DNA of 30,375 bases from 70-18 sp041691815 (GTDB taxonomy: Bacteria > Pseudomonadota > Alphaproteobacteria > Acetobacterales > Acetobacteraceae): assembly GCA_041691815.1 (NCBI GenBank), contig JBEPTZ010000050.1:1-30375 (forward strand), written 5' to 3'. A program made the position numbers and the translations under genes. Below, piece after piece: positions 8,363-15,640 of this stretch (positions within the stretch are counted from its first letter, which is position 1; each line of letters starts with the position of its first letter). The notes under the pieces were generated by a model. That model did not search any database. It was not told where the DNA came from and saw only the letters and a program-made list of their open reading frames with translations.

Positions 8363-8578
8363 CTATGATTTCCGGCCTTCGACCCGCCAACCCAACCACG
8401 AGTTCAATGCCTCGGCGAGCAAGCTGGCATCGGCCCGAATCTCATCCTCAACGATATCCGCCAGACCCTCGCGAGCCTCTGCGTCGAAAAGGCCCAACGC
8501 TTCCGCCAGTTCGATTTTTCGAATAAATTTGCTGGCGAATTCCGAGACATCCCGGATGAATGCGTCGTCTACTGGCAT
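8363..8578 (-). CDS. hypothetical acidic helical protein, last gene of operon
   Basis: A 71-residue protein, strongly acidic in its middle (EAREGLADIVEDEIRADAS) and predicted to be all helix, ending in a basic tail. It starts 2 bases after the stop of the upstream 87-residue gene. Last of seven leftward genes that overlap or nearly touch. No known domain recognised. Small acidic proteins in element operons are sometimes DNA mimics or anti-repressors; here that is only a possibility. Confidence 0.7.
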   Translation of the reverse strand: MPVDDAFIRDVSEFASKFIRKIELAEALGLFDAEAREGLADIVEDEIRADASLLAEALNSWLGWRVEGRKS

Positions 8579-8580
8579 GG

Positions 8581-8844
8581 CTATGCCTGCGCCCCACGCC
8601 GCTTCCGTGCGTCAGCGAGCGTCGCCTGCGCCCAGGTCTCCGCTTCTGCCAGATGGCGCCGCAGTCGCTGCTGAGCAGGTGACCCGAGGAGGTCGTTGAT
8701 AGCGTCATTCAGCAGTTCGGTGGTGGGGTTGCCGTGCCGGCGATATTCGGCGACGCGCTCCACGAGTCGATCGATTTCGGCGCAGTCCATCTGGATGGCA
8801 TGAAGGGTTGCAGAGACTTTGTCGACGGGGTGTTGCAGGGTCAT
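8581..8844 (-). CDS. hypothetical helical protein
   Basis: An 87-residue protein predicted to form long helices (SATLHAIQMDCAEIDRLVER and a second helix AQQRLRRHLAEAETWAQATL). Its ATG overlaps the stop of the 107-residue gene by 4 bases (ATGA), the usual sign of translational coupling. The charge pattern fits a coiled-coil or oligomerising protein. No function assigned. Confidence 0.75.
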   Translation of the reverse strand: MTLQHPVDKVSATLHAIQMDCAEIDRLVERVAEYRRHGNPTTELLNDAINDLLGSPAQQRLRRHLAEAETWAQATLADARKRRGAQA

Positions 8845-9164
8845 GGGTTGGATTCCTTTCGTTGTGTGGCAGTTGCCTCGCTCGATGTTCGGCGCTGGAA
8901 TTTTCCGCTGATCGGATCACGGTGTCGGATCACGGGGCGGCGCTGCCGGCGCTGCATTTTCGCGACGACGCTGCACAACTCGCTCGCGATCAGGCGCGCC
9001 TTGGCGATGCAGATTTCGGCATCGGATGCGGCCAGCGCTGCGGCTGGTGTGGTCCAGGCTGAATCGGCAGCACGGTCCAGGTGACGCCGTGCGGCGATGA
9101 GGTGTTCGATCACGGAGCACAGCAGGTCGGCAGGCTCGCCGATTTCCGGGGGGTGGTGCCTCAT
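8841..9164 (-). CDS. hypothetical protein, basic C-terminus
   Basis: A 107-residue protein with helical N-terminal two-thirds (DLLCSVIEHLIAARRHLDRA; AEICIAKARLIASELCSVVA) and a basic tail (KMQRRQRRPVIRHRDPISGK) that could bind nucleic acid. ATGA overlaps at both its start and its end tie it to its neighbours. Not recognised as a known family. Confidence 0.75.
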   Translation of the reverse strand: MRHHPPEIGEPADLLCSVIEHLIAARRHLDRAADSAWTTPAAALAASDAEICIAKARLIASELCSVVAKMQRRQRRPVIRHRDPISGKFQRRTSSEATATQRKESNP

Positions 9165-9358
9165 GGTGTCGCCTCGGTGGCGGCAAGGTCTGCCCGGAGA
9201 CGATCGCGGCGGAATTCCAGAAGCCGAACTCTATCGGCGGAGATCAGTGCCGATTGTGGCGACTGACGAGCAAGGGCATGGGCGCTGCGACGTGCCGGCG
9301 GCAACTCGCGCTCGATGTCGGCAAGCTCGGCGTGGATGTCGGCTGCGGCGGGGGTCAT
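9161..9358 (-). CDS. hypothetical 65-residue protein
   Basis: The start at 9358 is chosen because it overlaps the stop of the upstream 224-residue gene by 4 bases (ATGA), as at the other operon junctions; the longer frame to 9487 runs through that gene. The product is a short helical, Arg-rich protein (ADIHAELADIERELPPARRS; DRVRLLEFRRDRLRADL) with likely coiled-coil character. No function assigned. Confidence 0.7.
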   Translation of the reverse strand: MTPAAADIHAELADIERELPPARRSAHALARQSPQSALISADRVRLLEFRRDRLRADLAATEATP

Positions 9359-10029
9359 TCTGGCACCGTGACGCCGTGGAGCGCACAGGCGCGGGCGAGG
9401 TTTCGGACGTGCTCCTCGGCGTTCATCCGATCCACACCCGGCGGAAGAGCAGCAGCGCGCGCATGGGCGCGATTCCAATTCCGCCACGCGGACAACGACA
9501 CGCCGCTGAGTCGATTCGATTCGCGAAGTCTGCGGGCAGGGTCGAGAGGCGCCGAGGGATCGGCGGCAGGCCGGGCGATAGCTGGCAGTGGCGGACCATC
9601 GGCAAACTGCGGCTTACCGTCTCGAAGTCGCGCATTTGCCAGGGCAAGCCGGTCCACCGCCGTGATGCTGCCCGGTGCCTTAAAGGCGAAGTTCGCCAAG
9701 ACGCGCTCCTCGTGTGTCGCGCCGTTGTCGGCACGGTCGATTTCGGCAAGGGCGCGCGAGTAGAGCGCGAACTTCTTTTCGCCTCGGACGCTGGAGAGGT
9801 CGATGCCACGAGATGCCAGAAGCTGGCGCGCGCGTTCATCTTTCGTGATGGTGACGGGCGCCGCCGGCTCGTTTTTCAAGTCGCGGCGGGCATGCTCTGC
9901 CATGGATTCGAGGAGGGCAAACGCCGCCGCGTCGCGCACTGTCGTTTCGCCCATATGCGCGACGATCCGTTCGGCGGTGGGGATGTCACACGCGATGGCA
10001 GCGACGACCAATTCAGATGGAGTCAACAT
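9355..10029 (-). CDS. hypothetical protein, largest of the leftward operon
   Basis: A 224-residue soluble protein with a strong ribosome site, AAAGGAG 7 bases before the ATG at 10029. The N-terminus (SELVVAAIACDIPTAERIVA) resembles a small helical domain; the middle is Ala/Pro-rich and the C-terminus (SLSAWRNWNRAHARAAALPP) is basic and aromatic. It lies 12 bases after the second RHH-like gene and overlaps the next gene by 4 bases. No family recognised. Its position after two RHH-type regulators and divergent from the primase suggests a role in element maintenance or control. Confidence 0.78.
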   Translation of the reverse strand: MLTPSELVVAAIACDIPTAERIVAHMGETTVRDAAAFALLESMAEHARRDLKNEPAAPVTITKDERARQLLASRGIDLSSVRGEKKFALYSRALAEIDRADNGATHEERVLANFAFKAPGSITAVDRLALANARLRDGKPQFADGPPLPAIARPAADPSAPLDPARRLRESNRLSGVSLSAWRNWNRAHARAAALPPGVDRMNAEEHVRNLARACALHGVTVPE

Positions 10030-10041
10030 AACGAATCTCCT

Positions 10042-10371
10042 TTATTTCAATGCGTTCGCGAGCCGGCAAACGACTTCGCTTACGGAGACTCGGCGACGGA
10101 ATGCCTCGCGTTCGATCAGGGCGGCGGCGTGTGATGTGAGATGGAAGCGACGGGGGCGGAGTGGCGAGTCGGATGTGGCGATCTCCAAAGGACGGTGCAG
10201 GCGCAGCCACGTCGACATGCATGCGGCAATGATGCGACCGCCGTTCAGGCCCCAAACTTTTGTTTCGCAATTGAATTCCTCGGCGAGCGCGCGCGGCACC
10301 ATCAATCCAGTGGGCGCGGCGGTGCGCTGCGGTATTTCGGTCGGGAAAACTGTCTCGACACGCACGGTCAA
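10042..10371 (-). CDS. ribbon-helix-helix-like protein with TTG start
   Basis: A 109-residue protein. The C-terminal part (residues 75-108, RFHLTSHAAAL ... RRRVSVSEVVCRLANAL) matches the strand-helix-helix layout of RHH DNA-binding proteins. The N-terminal half (LMVPRALAEEF ... IIAACMSTWL) may be a second, degenerate copy. No ATG exists in frame upstream of a stop; the TTG at 10371 overlaps the TGA of the preceding 59-residue gene as TTGA, the same geometry as the ATGA overlaps elsewhere in this operon, with GAGG about 9 bases upstream. Probably a regulator or partition-type DNA-binding protein. Confidence 0.7.
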   Translation of the reverse strand: MTVRVETVFPTEIPQRTAAPTGLMVPRALAEEFNCETKVWGLNGGRIIAACMSTWLRLHRPLEIATSDSPLRPRRFHLTSHAAALIEREAFRRRVSVSEVVCRLANALK

Positions 10372-10547
10372 GCTGCACGCCTCGTGTGCTTCGCCGTGCC
10401 GATCAGCAGGGGCAACGCAACTTCAAGGGCGCGAATGAGCACGTCCGTCTTAGTCGTGCCACACATCGCAGCAGCCAACGTGATGTCCTGCTCAATATTG
10501 GCGGGCAGACGATAGCAGACGGGTATTGATGGTGATTTTCGATCCAT
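10368..10547 (-). CDS. small ribbon-helix-helix (RHH) protein
   Basis: A 59-residue protein found by translating the minus strand from the ATG at 10547. Residues 9-45 read as a beta strand (PVCYRLP), helix A (NIEQDITLAAAMCG), a turn (TTKTD) and helix B (VLIRALEVALPLL), the classic RHH fold of Arc/MetJ/CopG-type regulators. GGAGG lies 11 bases upstream. First gene of the leftward operon; its stop overlaps the next start. A palindrome lying between the -35 and -10 of its own promoter is a natural operator candidate, so autoregulation is likely but inferred. Confidence 0.75.
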   Translation of the reverse strand: MDRKSPSIPVCYRLPANIEQDITLAAAMCGTTKTDVLIRALEVALPLLIGTAKHTRRAA

Positions 10548-10600
10548 TGGCGGGCGATCCTCCGATGTGAGTATTAAATGATTGATCCTTCGGATTTACG

Positions 10601-10628
10601 CCTATATGGCTATCTGTATAGCAGTCAA
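10601..10628 (-). promoter_or_regulatory. promoter of leftward operon with palindromic spacer (candidate operator)
   Basis: On the minus strand -35 TTGACT (10628-10623), 16-base spacer, -10 TATAGG (10606-10601). The inverted repeat GCTAT-CTGT-ATAGC (10609-10622) fills the spacer almost exactly, so a bound dimer would block RNA polymerase. The nearest regulator gene is the RHH protein it drives. Confidence 0.55.
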
Positions 10629-10672
10629 GATAAAATACCTAAGTGGCTCAAGATTTTTAATTATGTGTGCAC

Positions 10673-10713
10673 GATGTAAGAAAAGATGCGCGCCAAGCAT
10701 TGTTTCTTACATC
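10673..10713. repeat. 11-bp inverted repeat in the divergent control region
   Basis: GATGTAAGAAA (10673-10683) and its exact reverse complement TTTCTTACATC (10703-10713) are separated by 19 bases. Arm centres are 30 bases apart, about three helical turns, so both face the same side of DNA. It lies about 45 bases upstream of the primase promoter -35. Candidate activator/repressor or initiator binding site; it has no T-run and is not a normal terminator. Confidence 0.6.
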
Positions 10714-10758
10714 TGGAATCTGTGCCTGACGCATACTTATGAATATTGAGCCGGCTCG

Positions 10759-10787
10759 TTGTAAATCCGTCCAAAATGTGCTATATA
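10759..10787 (+). promoter_or_regulatory. putative promoter of the primase-helicase gene
   Basis: -35 TTGTAA (10759-10764), 17-base spacer, -10 TATATA (10782-10787). The predicted start near 10794 coincides with the first bases of the terminator hairpin at 10795-10825. The rest of the 320-base gap 10548-10869 is AT-rich and contains the elements listed separately; no gene is seen in it. Confidence 0.5.
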
Positions 10788-10794
10788 GTCGTAA

Positions 10795-10825
10795 CGCCCC
10801 GGCATGCCGTGCCGGGGCGTTTTTT
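10795..10825 (+). terminator. intrinsic terminator-like hairpin in the primase leader
   Basis: Perfect 10-bp stem CGCCCCGGCA/TGCCGGGGCG with a 5-base loop followed by TTTTTT. It lies between the putative promoter and the primase start codon, so it either attenuates this gene or shields it from upstream read-through. Confidence 0.7.
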
Positions 10826-10869
10826 CGCAATCGTCGCGTCTGGAGGACGTTGACCAGCCTAGGAGGTGC

Positions 10870-13800
10870 ATGACCAACATGAACTTAGATAGTGTCGTCG
10901 AGCCTGATTTCAAGGACTATTCCCCTGTAATCGCAGAACTTTTGGCCGCTATTCCGCCCGTTTGGAGCGCGTATCGGCAGAGGATGCCGGCGGGGAAGGA
11001 TATCTATCCGGGCGAGATGCGCAGGCCGCGCGAGTTCGAGGTGAGCGGGCCGGAGTTCGTCGAAATGTTCGGCGATTTGATGCCGGCGGCTGAGCGTTCG
11101 GGCTGGCTGGTTGCGCCAATGGAACCCGAGCCGTTCAAGATAAACGACGCCGTCATTCACGGCGATCTCGACCCGTCACTGCTCGACCGTGAGGTTGAGA
11201 TGGCTTTGTCGCCTCACGGCAGTAGGACACTGACCGGGCGCTGGAAGGTGTGGCAGGGCGTCGTTCGCGACTGGCTGACGATCCTCTCCGAGCACAAGGT
11301 CGGCGAGAAAGACGGTCCCTGCTTCCTTCAGGGTCCGGTCATTGCTGGCGATCGGAAGGCGCAAAGTGTGCCCTTCCTTGACTGGATGTTGTTGGACCTG
11401 GACACGGGCGAAAGCATCGACGCCATCAAGAAGAAGCTGGCGGAACATGACCTTTTCGCGACCATTTACACGACCCACAGCCACTTAAAAACTGTCACCG
11501 AGGTTCGAAAAGACGCGATCGTTAAAGCGTGTGGCAAGCCTGAGCCCGCCGCCGAAGACGTCGTGCGCTTCTTGATTCAGCAAAAACGGTATCAGCCTGA
11601 GGTTCTGGAAGGTGCAACCATCGCGAAGGTTGAGCACACGGCGAAAGGGATCGAAATATTCCTGGCCCACCGCCCAATGCCGAAATTCCGAGTGATGATG
11701 TTGCTGAAAGAGCGGTTCGTGATCGCGGATCGACCTGGAACCCAAAAAGAGGCAATCGACGAATGGCGTGAGCGGATGGCAGGGACCAGCCGGCTCCTGG
11801 GTGCTCATTTCGATAGGAGCACGACCGATCCAAGCCGGCTGTTCTACACGCCCCGACATCCGAAAGGGGCGACCGAATATTCTATTGAGGTGATCGCCGG
11901 CAAGTCGTTGGACCTGGACTCTGTTCCGCGCGTCACGGCGGCTGAACTTCGCGACGAGGCGATGGACCCGATGGCTCGGGTGGCGCGGGAGATGAACGCG
12001 CATTCAGCCGGGACATACGCCACGCCCGGGCTGAAAGACTTCGCTTTCCATTACGGCAAACGGTTCGAGATTTGCGATTTCATCAACGAGATGGCGCCGG
12101 AGACCGAGCGCGGCGCGATGACCTCAGGATCGGGGACGGTGTTTCGCTGCCCGAACGATGATGCTCATACGAATTCAGGCGACGACGAAGACAAAGGGTT
12201 CTTCGCAATCAACGCTTCCGAAAGCGACACCACGGGCGGGTTCGCGGCGAAGTGCTTGCATGATGCCTGCTCGCAGATTGACCGGCTGGGGATGTTGGAT
12301 CGGCTGTGCCAAGAGCACGGGATCGGGGATGCAGAGGGGCTGCGGAAGTGGTGCTTCAAGGAGGGGAATGAGGCTGACGATGACGACAGCATCCTGAGCA
12401 GTGTCAATAAGCGCTTCTTCCTCGTCAACGTCGGCAAGGAGGAGATCGTCGGCGAAGACGCAAAGCTTCCTGGGCGCCAGCCGAAACTTCGGTCGACGCA
12501 CGGTTTCGCCACGAAGCTCGCGAACCTGAAAATCGCTGTTGTCGGGGGCGATAAGAAGATGAAGCTCCTGCCCGCTTCGAAGTTGTGGCTGGAGTGGCCG
12601 GAACGCCGCGATTTCGACCGTCTGGTTTTCGAGCCGTCAGGTAGTCGCAAGAATGTCGCGTCAACCGAGTTCAACACGTGGAATGGCTTCCCTGTAAAGG
12701 GCAAGCAGGGCGACTGGTCTCTTTTGCGCAACCATATCCGCGACAATGTCTGCCACGCCAATCCCGCATGGTTTGCGTGGTGGATGACATGGGCGGCGGA
12801 TATCTTCCAGAACCCTGCAGACCTGAAAGGCTCGGCGATTGTGCACCATGGCGAGGAGCGCGGGTCCGGCAAGACGATGCCGTTTGAGTTCCTGCGCGAG
12901 GCGCTGGGCGGGGAAGACGCGCTGGCTTGCAAGGTCAGCAGCAAGAAATTCCTCACGGGTGACTTCAACGCCCTGCATGCTGGCAAGCTTTTCCTTCAAG
13001 CGGAGGAAGTGACCTGGGGAGGCAGCAAGGAGGAGGCAGGCAAGCTGAAGGACAAGGTGACGTCTGACACAACGATTATTGAGAAGAAGGGCGTCGATGG
13101 TATCCCGATGTCCTCTTACATGCGGATCGGAATCACCAGCAATGAGCGCTGGGTTGTCCCAACCGCAAGCTCCGGGGAACGTCGCTGGTTTGTCCTGCAC
13201 GTGCTGCCTACGTTGAAAGGCAATAAGGCCATGTTCGATGCGATCCTCCACCAGATGCGGACCGGCGGCGGCATTGAAGCTATGGTTTACGAACTGGAGC
13301 ATTGGACCCCGAATGATCACGGACTCGAATGGGGCGACCTGCGCCAGCCGCCTGTTACGGAAGCGTTGCTGCGACAAGCCGCCGAGGGGCGCGACCCTTC
13401 GGAGCGCTTTTTTCTGGAACTGATCGAGGCGGGGTCAATCTCAGCGAGGACCGATCGTGTTGTGAAGGCGCATGGCGAAAACACGGAAGACCTTTTCGAG
13501 TTGCCGGTGTTCGGTGGAGTTATCCCAACCGAGGACCTGCGACCGTTTCACAATGCCTGGATCAAGGCCAATGGAGGCGCCAACGCGCTTAGGGATTATG
13601 GCAAGAAGGATTGCTTCCTGGACAACGGGGTCAAGTTCTTCGGCTGCAAGGTCCAACCGCGTCGCCATGGTGATGGTGGCAAGAAGACCCGTAGCTTCAA
13701 GGTGCCGGCGCTGGCGGATTTGAAGGCGGCGCTTGCCGCTCAGGGTTTGATTCGGGCGGAGACCAGTGACGGCGGAGACGACGAGCAGGCGACCGCATTG

Positions 13801-13965
13801 CAGCAGCATGAAGCCAAGGTGACCGCCTTGCGTGCCGATATCGCCAAGCTGGAAGGCGAACTCAGTCGGGGTGAATTCTCAGTGGAGGACGCGCTGGAGG
13901 CGCAGAAGCGTGACCTCGTGGTGCTGAAGGCCGAAGGCTATGACCTGCTTACAGGCGCCACCTGA
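10870..13965 (+). CDS. AEP-type primase / SF3-like helicase (DUF5906-like)
   Basis: A 1031-residue replication protein. The N-terminal half looks like an archaeo-eukaryotic primase (prim-pol): LLDLDTG at about 174-180 (catalytic DxD), THSH at 202-205, and DPSRLFYTPRHP at 320-331. A Cys/His-rich patch follows (FRCPND near 425-430, CLHDAC at 462-467), perhaps a zinc site. The C-terminal half is an SF3/DUF5906 helicase: Walker A GEERGSGKT (661-669), Walker B KLFLQAEE (706-713), sensor ITSN (about 755-758) and arginine finger GERRW (769-773), then a C-terminal coiled coil. AGGAGG at 10861 precedes two possible starts: 10870 (3 bases away) and 10879 (12 bases away). It probably unwinds and primes the element's origin, which may lie just downstream. 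Confidence 0.88.
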   Translation: MTNMNLDSVVEPDFKDYSPVIAELLAAIPPVWSAYRQRMPAGKDIYPGEMRRPREFEVSGPEFVEMFGDLMPAAERSGWLVAPMEPEPFKINDAVIHGDLDPSLLDREVEMALSPHGSRTLTGRWKVWQGVVRDWLTILSEHKVGEKDGPCFLQGPVIAGDRKAQSVPFLDWMLLDLDTGESIDAIKKKLAEHDLFATIYTTHSHLKTVTEVRKDAIVKACGKPEPAAEDVVRFLIQQKRYQPEVLEGATIAKVEHTAKGIEIFLAHRPMPKFRVMMLLKERFVIADRPGTQKEAIDEWRERMAGTSRLLGAHFDRSTTDPSRLFYTPRHPKGATEYSIEVIAGKSLDLDSVPRVTAAELRDEAMDPMARVAREMNAHSAGTYATPGLKDFAFHYGKRFEICDFINEMAPETERGAMTSGSGTVFRCPNDDAHTNSGDDEDKGFFAINASESDTTGGFAAKCLHDACSQIDRLGMLDRLCQEHGIGDAEGLRKWCFKEGNEADDDDSILSSVNKRFFLVNVGKEEIVGEDAKLPGRQPKLRSTHGFATKLANLKIAVVGGDKKMKLLPASKLWLEWPERRDFDRLVFEPSGSRKNVASTEFNTWNGFPVKGKQGDWSLLRNHIRDNVCHANPAWFAWWMTWAADIFQNPADLKGSAIVHHGEERGSGKTMPFEFLREALGGEDALACKVSSKKFLTGDFNALHAGKLFLQAEEVTWGGSKEEAGKLKDKVTSDTTIIEKKGVDGIPMSSYMRIGITSNERWVVPTASSGERRWFVLHVLPTLKGNKAMFDAILHQMRTGGGIEAMVYELEHWTPNDHGLEWGDLRQPPVTEALLRQAAEGRDPSERFFLELIEAGSISARTDRVVKAHGENTEDLFELPVFGGVIPTEDLRPFHNAWIKANGGANALRDYGKKDCFLDNGVKFFGCKVQPRRHGDGGKKTRSFKVPALADLKAALAAQGLIRAETSDGGDDEQATALQQHEAKVTALRADIAKLEGELSRGEFSVEDALEAQKRDLVVLKAEGYDLLTGAT

Positions 13966-13995
13966 CAAAGCTCTTACATGCAGGCAGCCGCGATT

Positions 13996-14023
13996 GGGGC
14001 ACTTCGGTGCCCCTTCGCGTTTT
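13996..14023 (+). terminator. terminator after the primase-helicase gene
   Basis: Perfect 7-bp stem GGGGCAC/GTGCCCC closed by the stable tetraloop TTCG (13996-14013), followed by a broken T-rich tail. It begins 30 bases after the primase stop and before the GGCACG repeat cluster. Confidence 0.6.
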
Positions 14024-14035
14024 CTCAGGCTTTCC

Positions 14036-14346
14036 GGCACGAGATCGGCACGCGGCACGCGATCGGCACGGGCTACCGCGTGCCGCTATTTATTCCGATA
14101 TATCAGATAGTTGTATCCCAAATTGCCCCCCCGGCACGCGGCACGCGCAGGTTAGGCTTTTCTGCGTATCAACGCACCCCCAACGTGAACCGATACAACG
14201 CGTGTGTGTGGTATCGATTTATTGCATCCACTTTTTCACTAAGAATATAGAAATTAGCTCGTGCCGCGTGCCACAGGCAAAAAAGTGAGGATTCCTGCGC
14301 CTCTCAGCGGCACGCGCTAGCCCGTGCCGTTCGCGTGCCGCGTGCC
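14036..14346. repeat. GGCACG/CGTGCC repeat cluster, candidate replication origin
   Basis: Thirteen copies of GGCACG or its complement in 311 bases. GGCACG begins at 14036, 14047, 14054, 14065, 14133, 14140 and 14309; CGTGCC begins at 14079, 14260, 14267, 14323, 14334 and 14341. Several are tandem at 7-base steps (GGCACGCGGCACGCG) or at 11 bases, about one turn. Between the clusters lie AT-rich stretches (about 14085-14130 and 14190-14255). The left half is mostly direct and the right half mostly inverted. This is the layout of an iteron-type origin with an unwinding element, directly after the replication gene. No gene lies in 13966-14354. Confidence 0.6.
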
Positions 14347-14354
14347 GCTGGAAC

Positions 14355-14726
14355 TCAGGCCGCCGCCGTTGCTGGACTGCCACCCCAGAAGGCATACACG
14401 CGTTCGATTTCTCGGCTCCAGTATTCGCGATCTGTCTCGTCCTTACGCAGGCGCGCTTCAGATCGGGCGAACTCGAAGAACGAGTCACTGGGGATGCCGG
14501 TGTTCTTGGCGACGACAAGCGCCGTCAGAGGCGGATGACCGGCGCCTAGCTCCATGTTGGCAATCGCTTTCAGCAGGTAGGCGAACACGTTCCGCTGATA
14601 GGTATGAATGTGACTCCATCCAATCGCTTGCATGACGTCGGAGTAGCTCAGGATTCGGCGTCCCTTGGCTGCTTCGGTAAGAATGGCGTGTATCTTCTGG
14701 ACGGTGGCAAGACCATCGATTTCCAT
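14355..14726 (-). CDS. hypothetical protein with winged-helix-like N-terminus
   Basis: A 123-residue protein; the start at 14726 is set by AAAGGAG 8 bases upstream (an in-frame ATG at 14756 lacks one). The N-terminal half (ATVQKIHAILTEAAKGRRIL, then SYSDVMQAIGW) could be a small helical DNA-binding domain. The middle (HPPLTALVVAKNTGIPSDSF) resembles a conserved PPLTALVV..TG.P pattern I have seen in uncharacterised accessory proteins. Function unknown. It faces the candidate origin, ending 9 bases from the last repeat. Confidence 0.72.
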   Translation of the reverse strand: MEIDGLATVQKIHAILTEAAKGRRILSYSDVMQAIGWSHIHTYQRNVFAYLLKAIANMELGAGHPPLTALVVAKNTGIPSDSFFEFARSEARLRKDETDREYWSREIERVYAFWGGSPATAAA

Positions 14727-15033
14727 GACCCAAGCTCCTTTGGCTTTCAAAACCACTGGCGGATAACGTGGTTGCAGGATCGATGACGAACGCCCGCTCG
14801 CGTCAGCATGATGATAGCTCGCCGCTGCCTATAGTGGGTATCGCTTTTATGGACGAATTCGCCGTTTCGGCGTGATCACGGCGCGCCATTTTTGAGACAG
14901 CATTGCTGCCATAACGGCTCTTGTGATTTACATTCCACACCGTCCGACGTCGGGCGTCTCCCGTCAGACCCCAGAAAACCCATATACGACAATAATACTG
15001 CCATTTATCATCGCCCGATCCAGCCCCCAGGTG
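14727..15033. other. region without a gene
   Basis: About 300 bases upstream of the leftward 123-residue gene and after the leftward 100-residue gene. No ribosome site with a usable frame was found. It contains short imperfect inverted repeats (for example CGCCG-TTT-CGGCG near 14870). It probably holds the promoter of the 123-residue gene. Confidence 0.5.
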
Positions 15034-15336
15034 TCAGAGCGCTAACCCTTTTAGGGCAATCTGGTGCATCAGGAGAGCTATAAGCTTTGCCAACTGAGCC
15101 TTTTCAAAAACTGCGCTCATATTGACCGTTGGCTTTCCAGCCTTATCGTAACTCATGATCCAGTAAAAATCATCATCAGGGTGATAGGAATCTTTGACGT
15201 GTTCCAGAAATACGGTTCCATATTCTCCATCATACAACGGTTCTGCGAACACAGAACCCTTTACGCCGCTTTCTTTGTGCTGATGTCCCTTCAATACATC
15301 GGTCGTGAAACGCCCGTTCGTGCAAGTGTAGGCCAT
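15034..15336 (-). CDS. hypothetical 100-residue protein
   Basis: Starts MAYTCTNGRFTTDVLKGHQH, with AGGGGG about 7 bases before the ATG. The first two-thirds are Tyr/Asp-rich and predicted beta (GEYGTVFLEHVKDSYHPDDD, then YWIMSYDKAGKPTVNMS); the end is a hydrophobic helix (QLAKLIALLMHQIALKGLAL) without enough length or signal to call a membrane protein. No family recognised. It is divergent from the serine recombinase. Confidence 0.7.
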   Translation of the reverse strand: MAYTCTNGRFTTDVLKGHQHKESGVKGSVFAEPLYDGEYGTVFLEHVKDSYHPDDDFYWIMSYDKAGKPTVNMSAVFEKAQLAKLIALLMHQIALKGLAL

Positions 15337-15640
15337 GCCGTCCCCCTATTCGCTATGTGTGCCCGCACGCTAGGGCTGTGGCGGCGGTCATACCATCAGG
15401 CAGAGGGATGAAAGTGAGGTTCGCCCGTTGGCGTCGCCGTTCGCCGAGGTGGTGCTTGCTCAACTGACACATCGGACAGGCGCCAGGCGCACGCTCGAAA
15501 ATGAGATCGCGCGACCTGCTTCGTTCCAATCATCAACGCAAAGAGCGTGCCAACCCACCCTTAAGACATTGAAAAAGAATCGTTTACACATCTCTGAAGT
15601 CCTGTATAATCCGAAGCATCGAAAGACAGGACCCGCCCCG
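15337..15640. other. intergenic region with the recombinase promoter
   Basis: About 300 bases between divergent genes. An open frame runs through it into the recombinase, but its upstream part has no ribosome site and lies partly upstream of the promoter, so it is not coding. Apart from the promoter at 15583-15610 nothing else was recognised. Confidence 0.5.
15583..15610 (+). promoter_or_regulatory. sigma70-type promoter of the serine recombinase
   Basis: -35 TTTACA (15583-15588), 16-base spacer, perfect -10 TATAAT (15605-15610). Predicted start near 15617, about 24 bases before the recombinase ATG. It is the best consensus promoter in the window. Confidence 0.65.

Noticed and set aside
10804..10869. 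Upstream ATG for the primase-helicase
   Set aside because: It lies inside the terminator hairpin; AGGAGG at 10861 points to 10870 or 10879.
14036..14346. CRISPR array
   Set aside because: Repeats are 6-8 bases, in both orientations and irregularly spaced; no spacers and no cas genes.
15428..15640. N-terminal extension of the serine recombinase
   Set aside because: It lies upstream of and across the consensus promoter, and the resolvase family begins at MTKAIAYLRTS.
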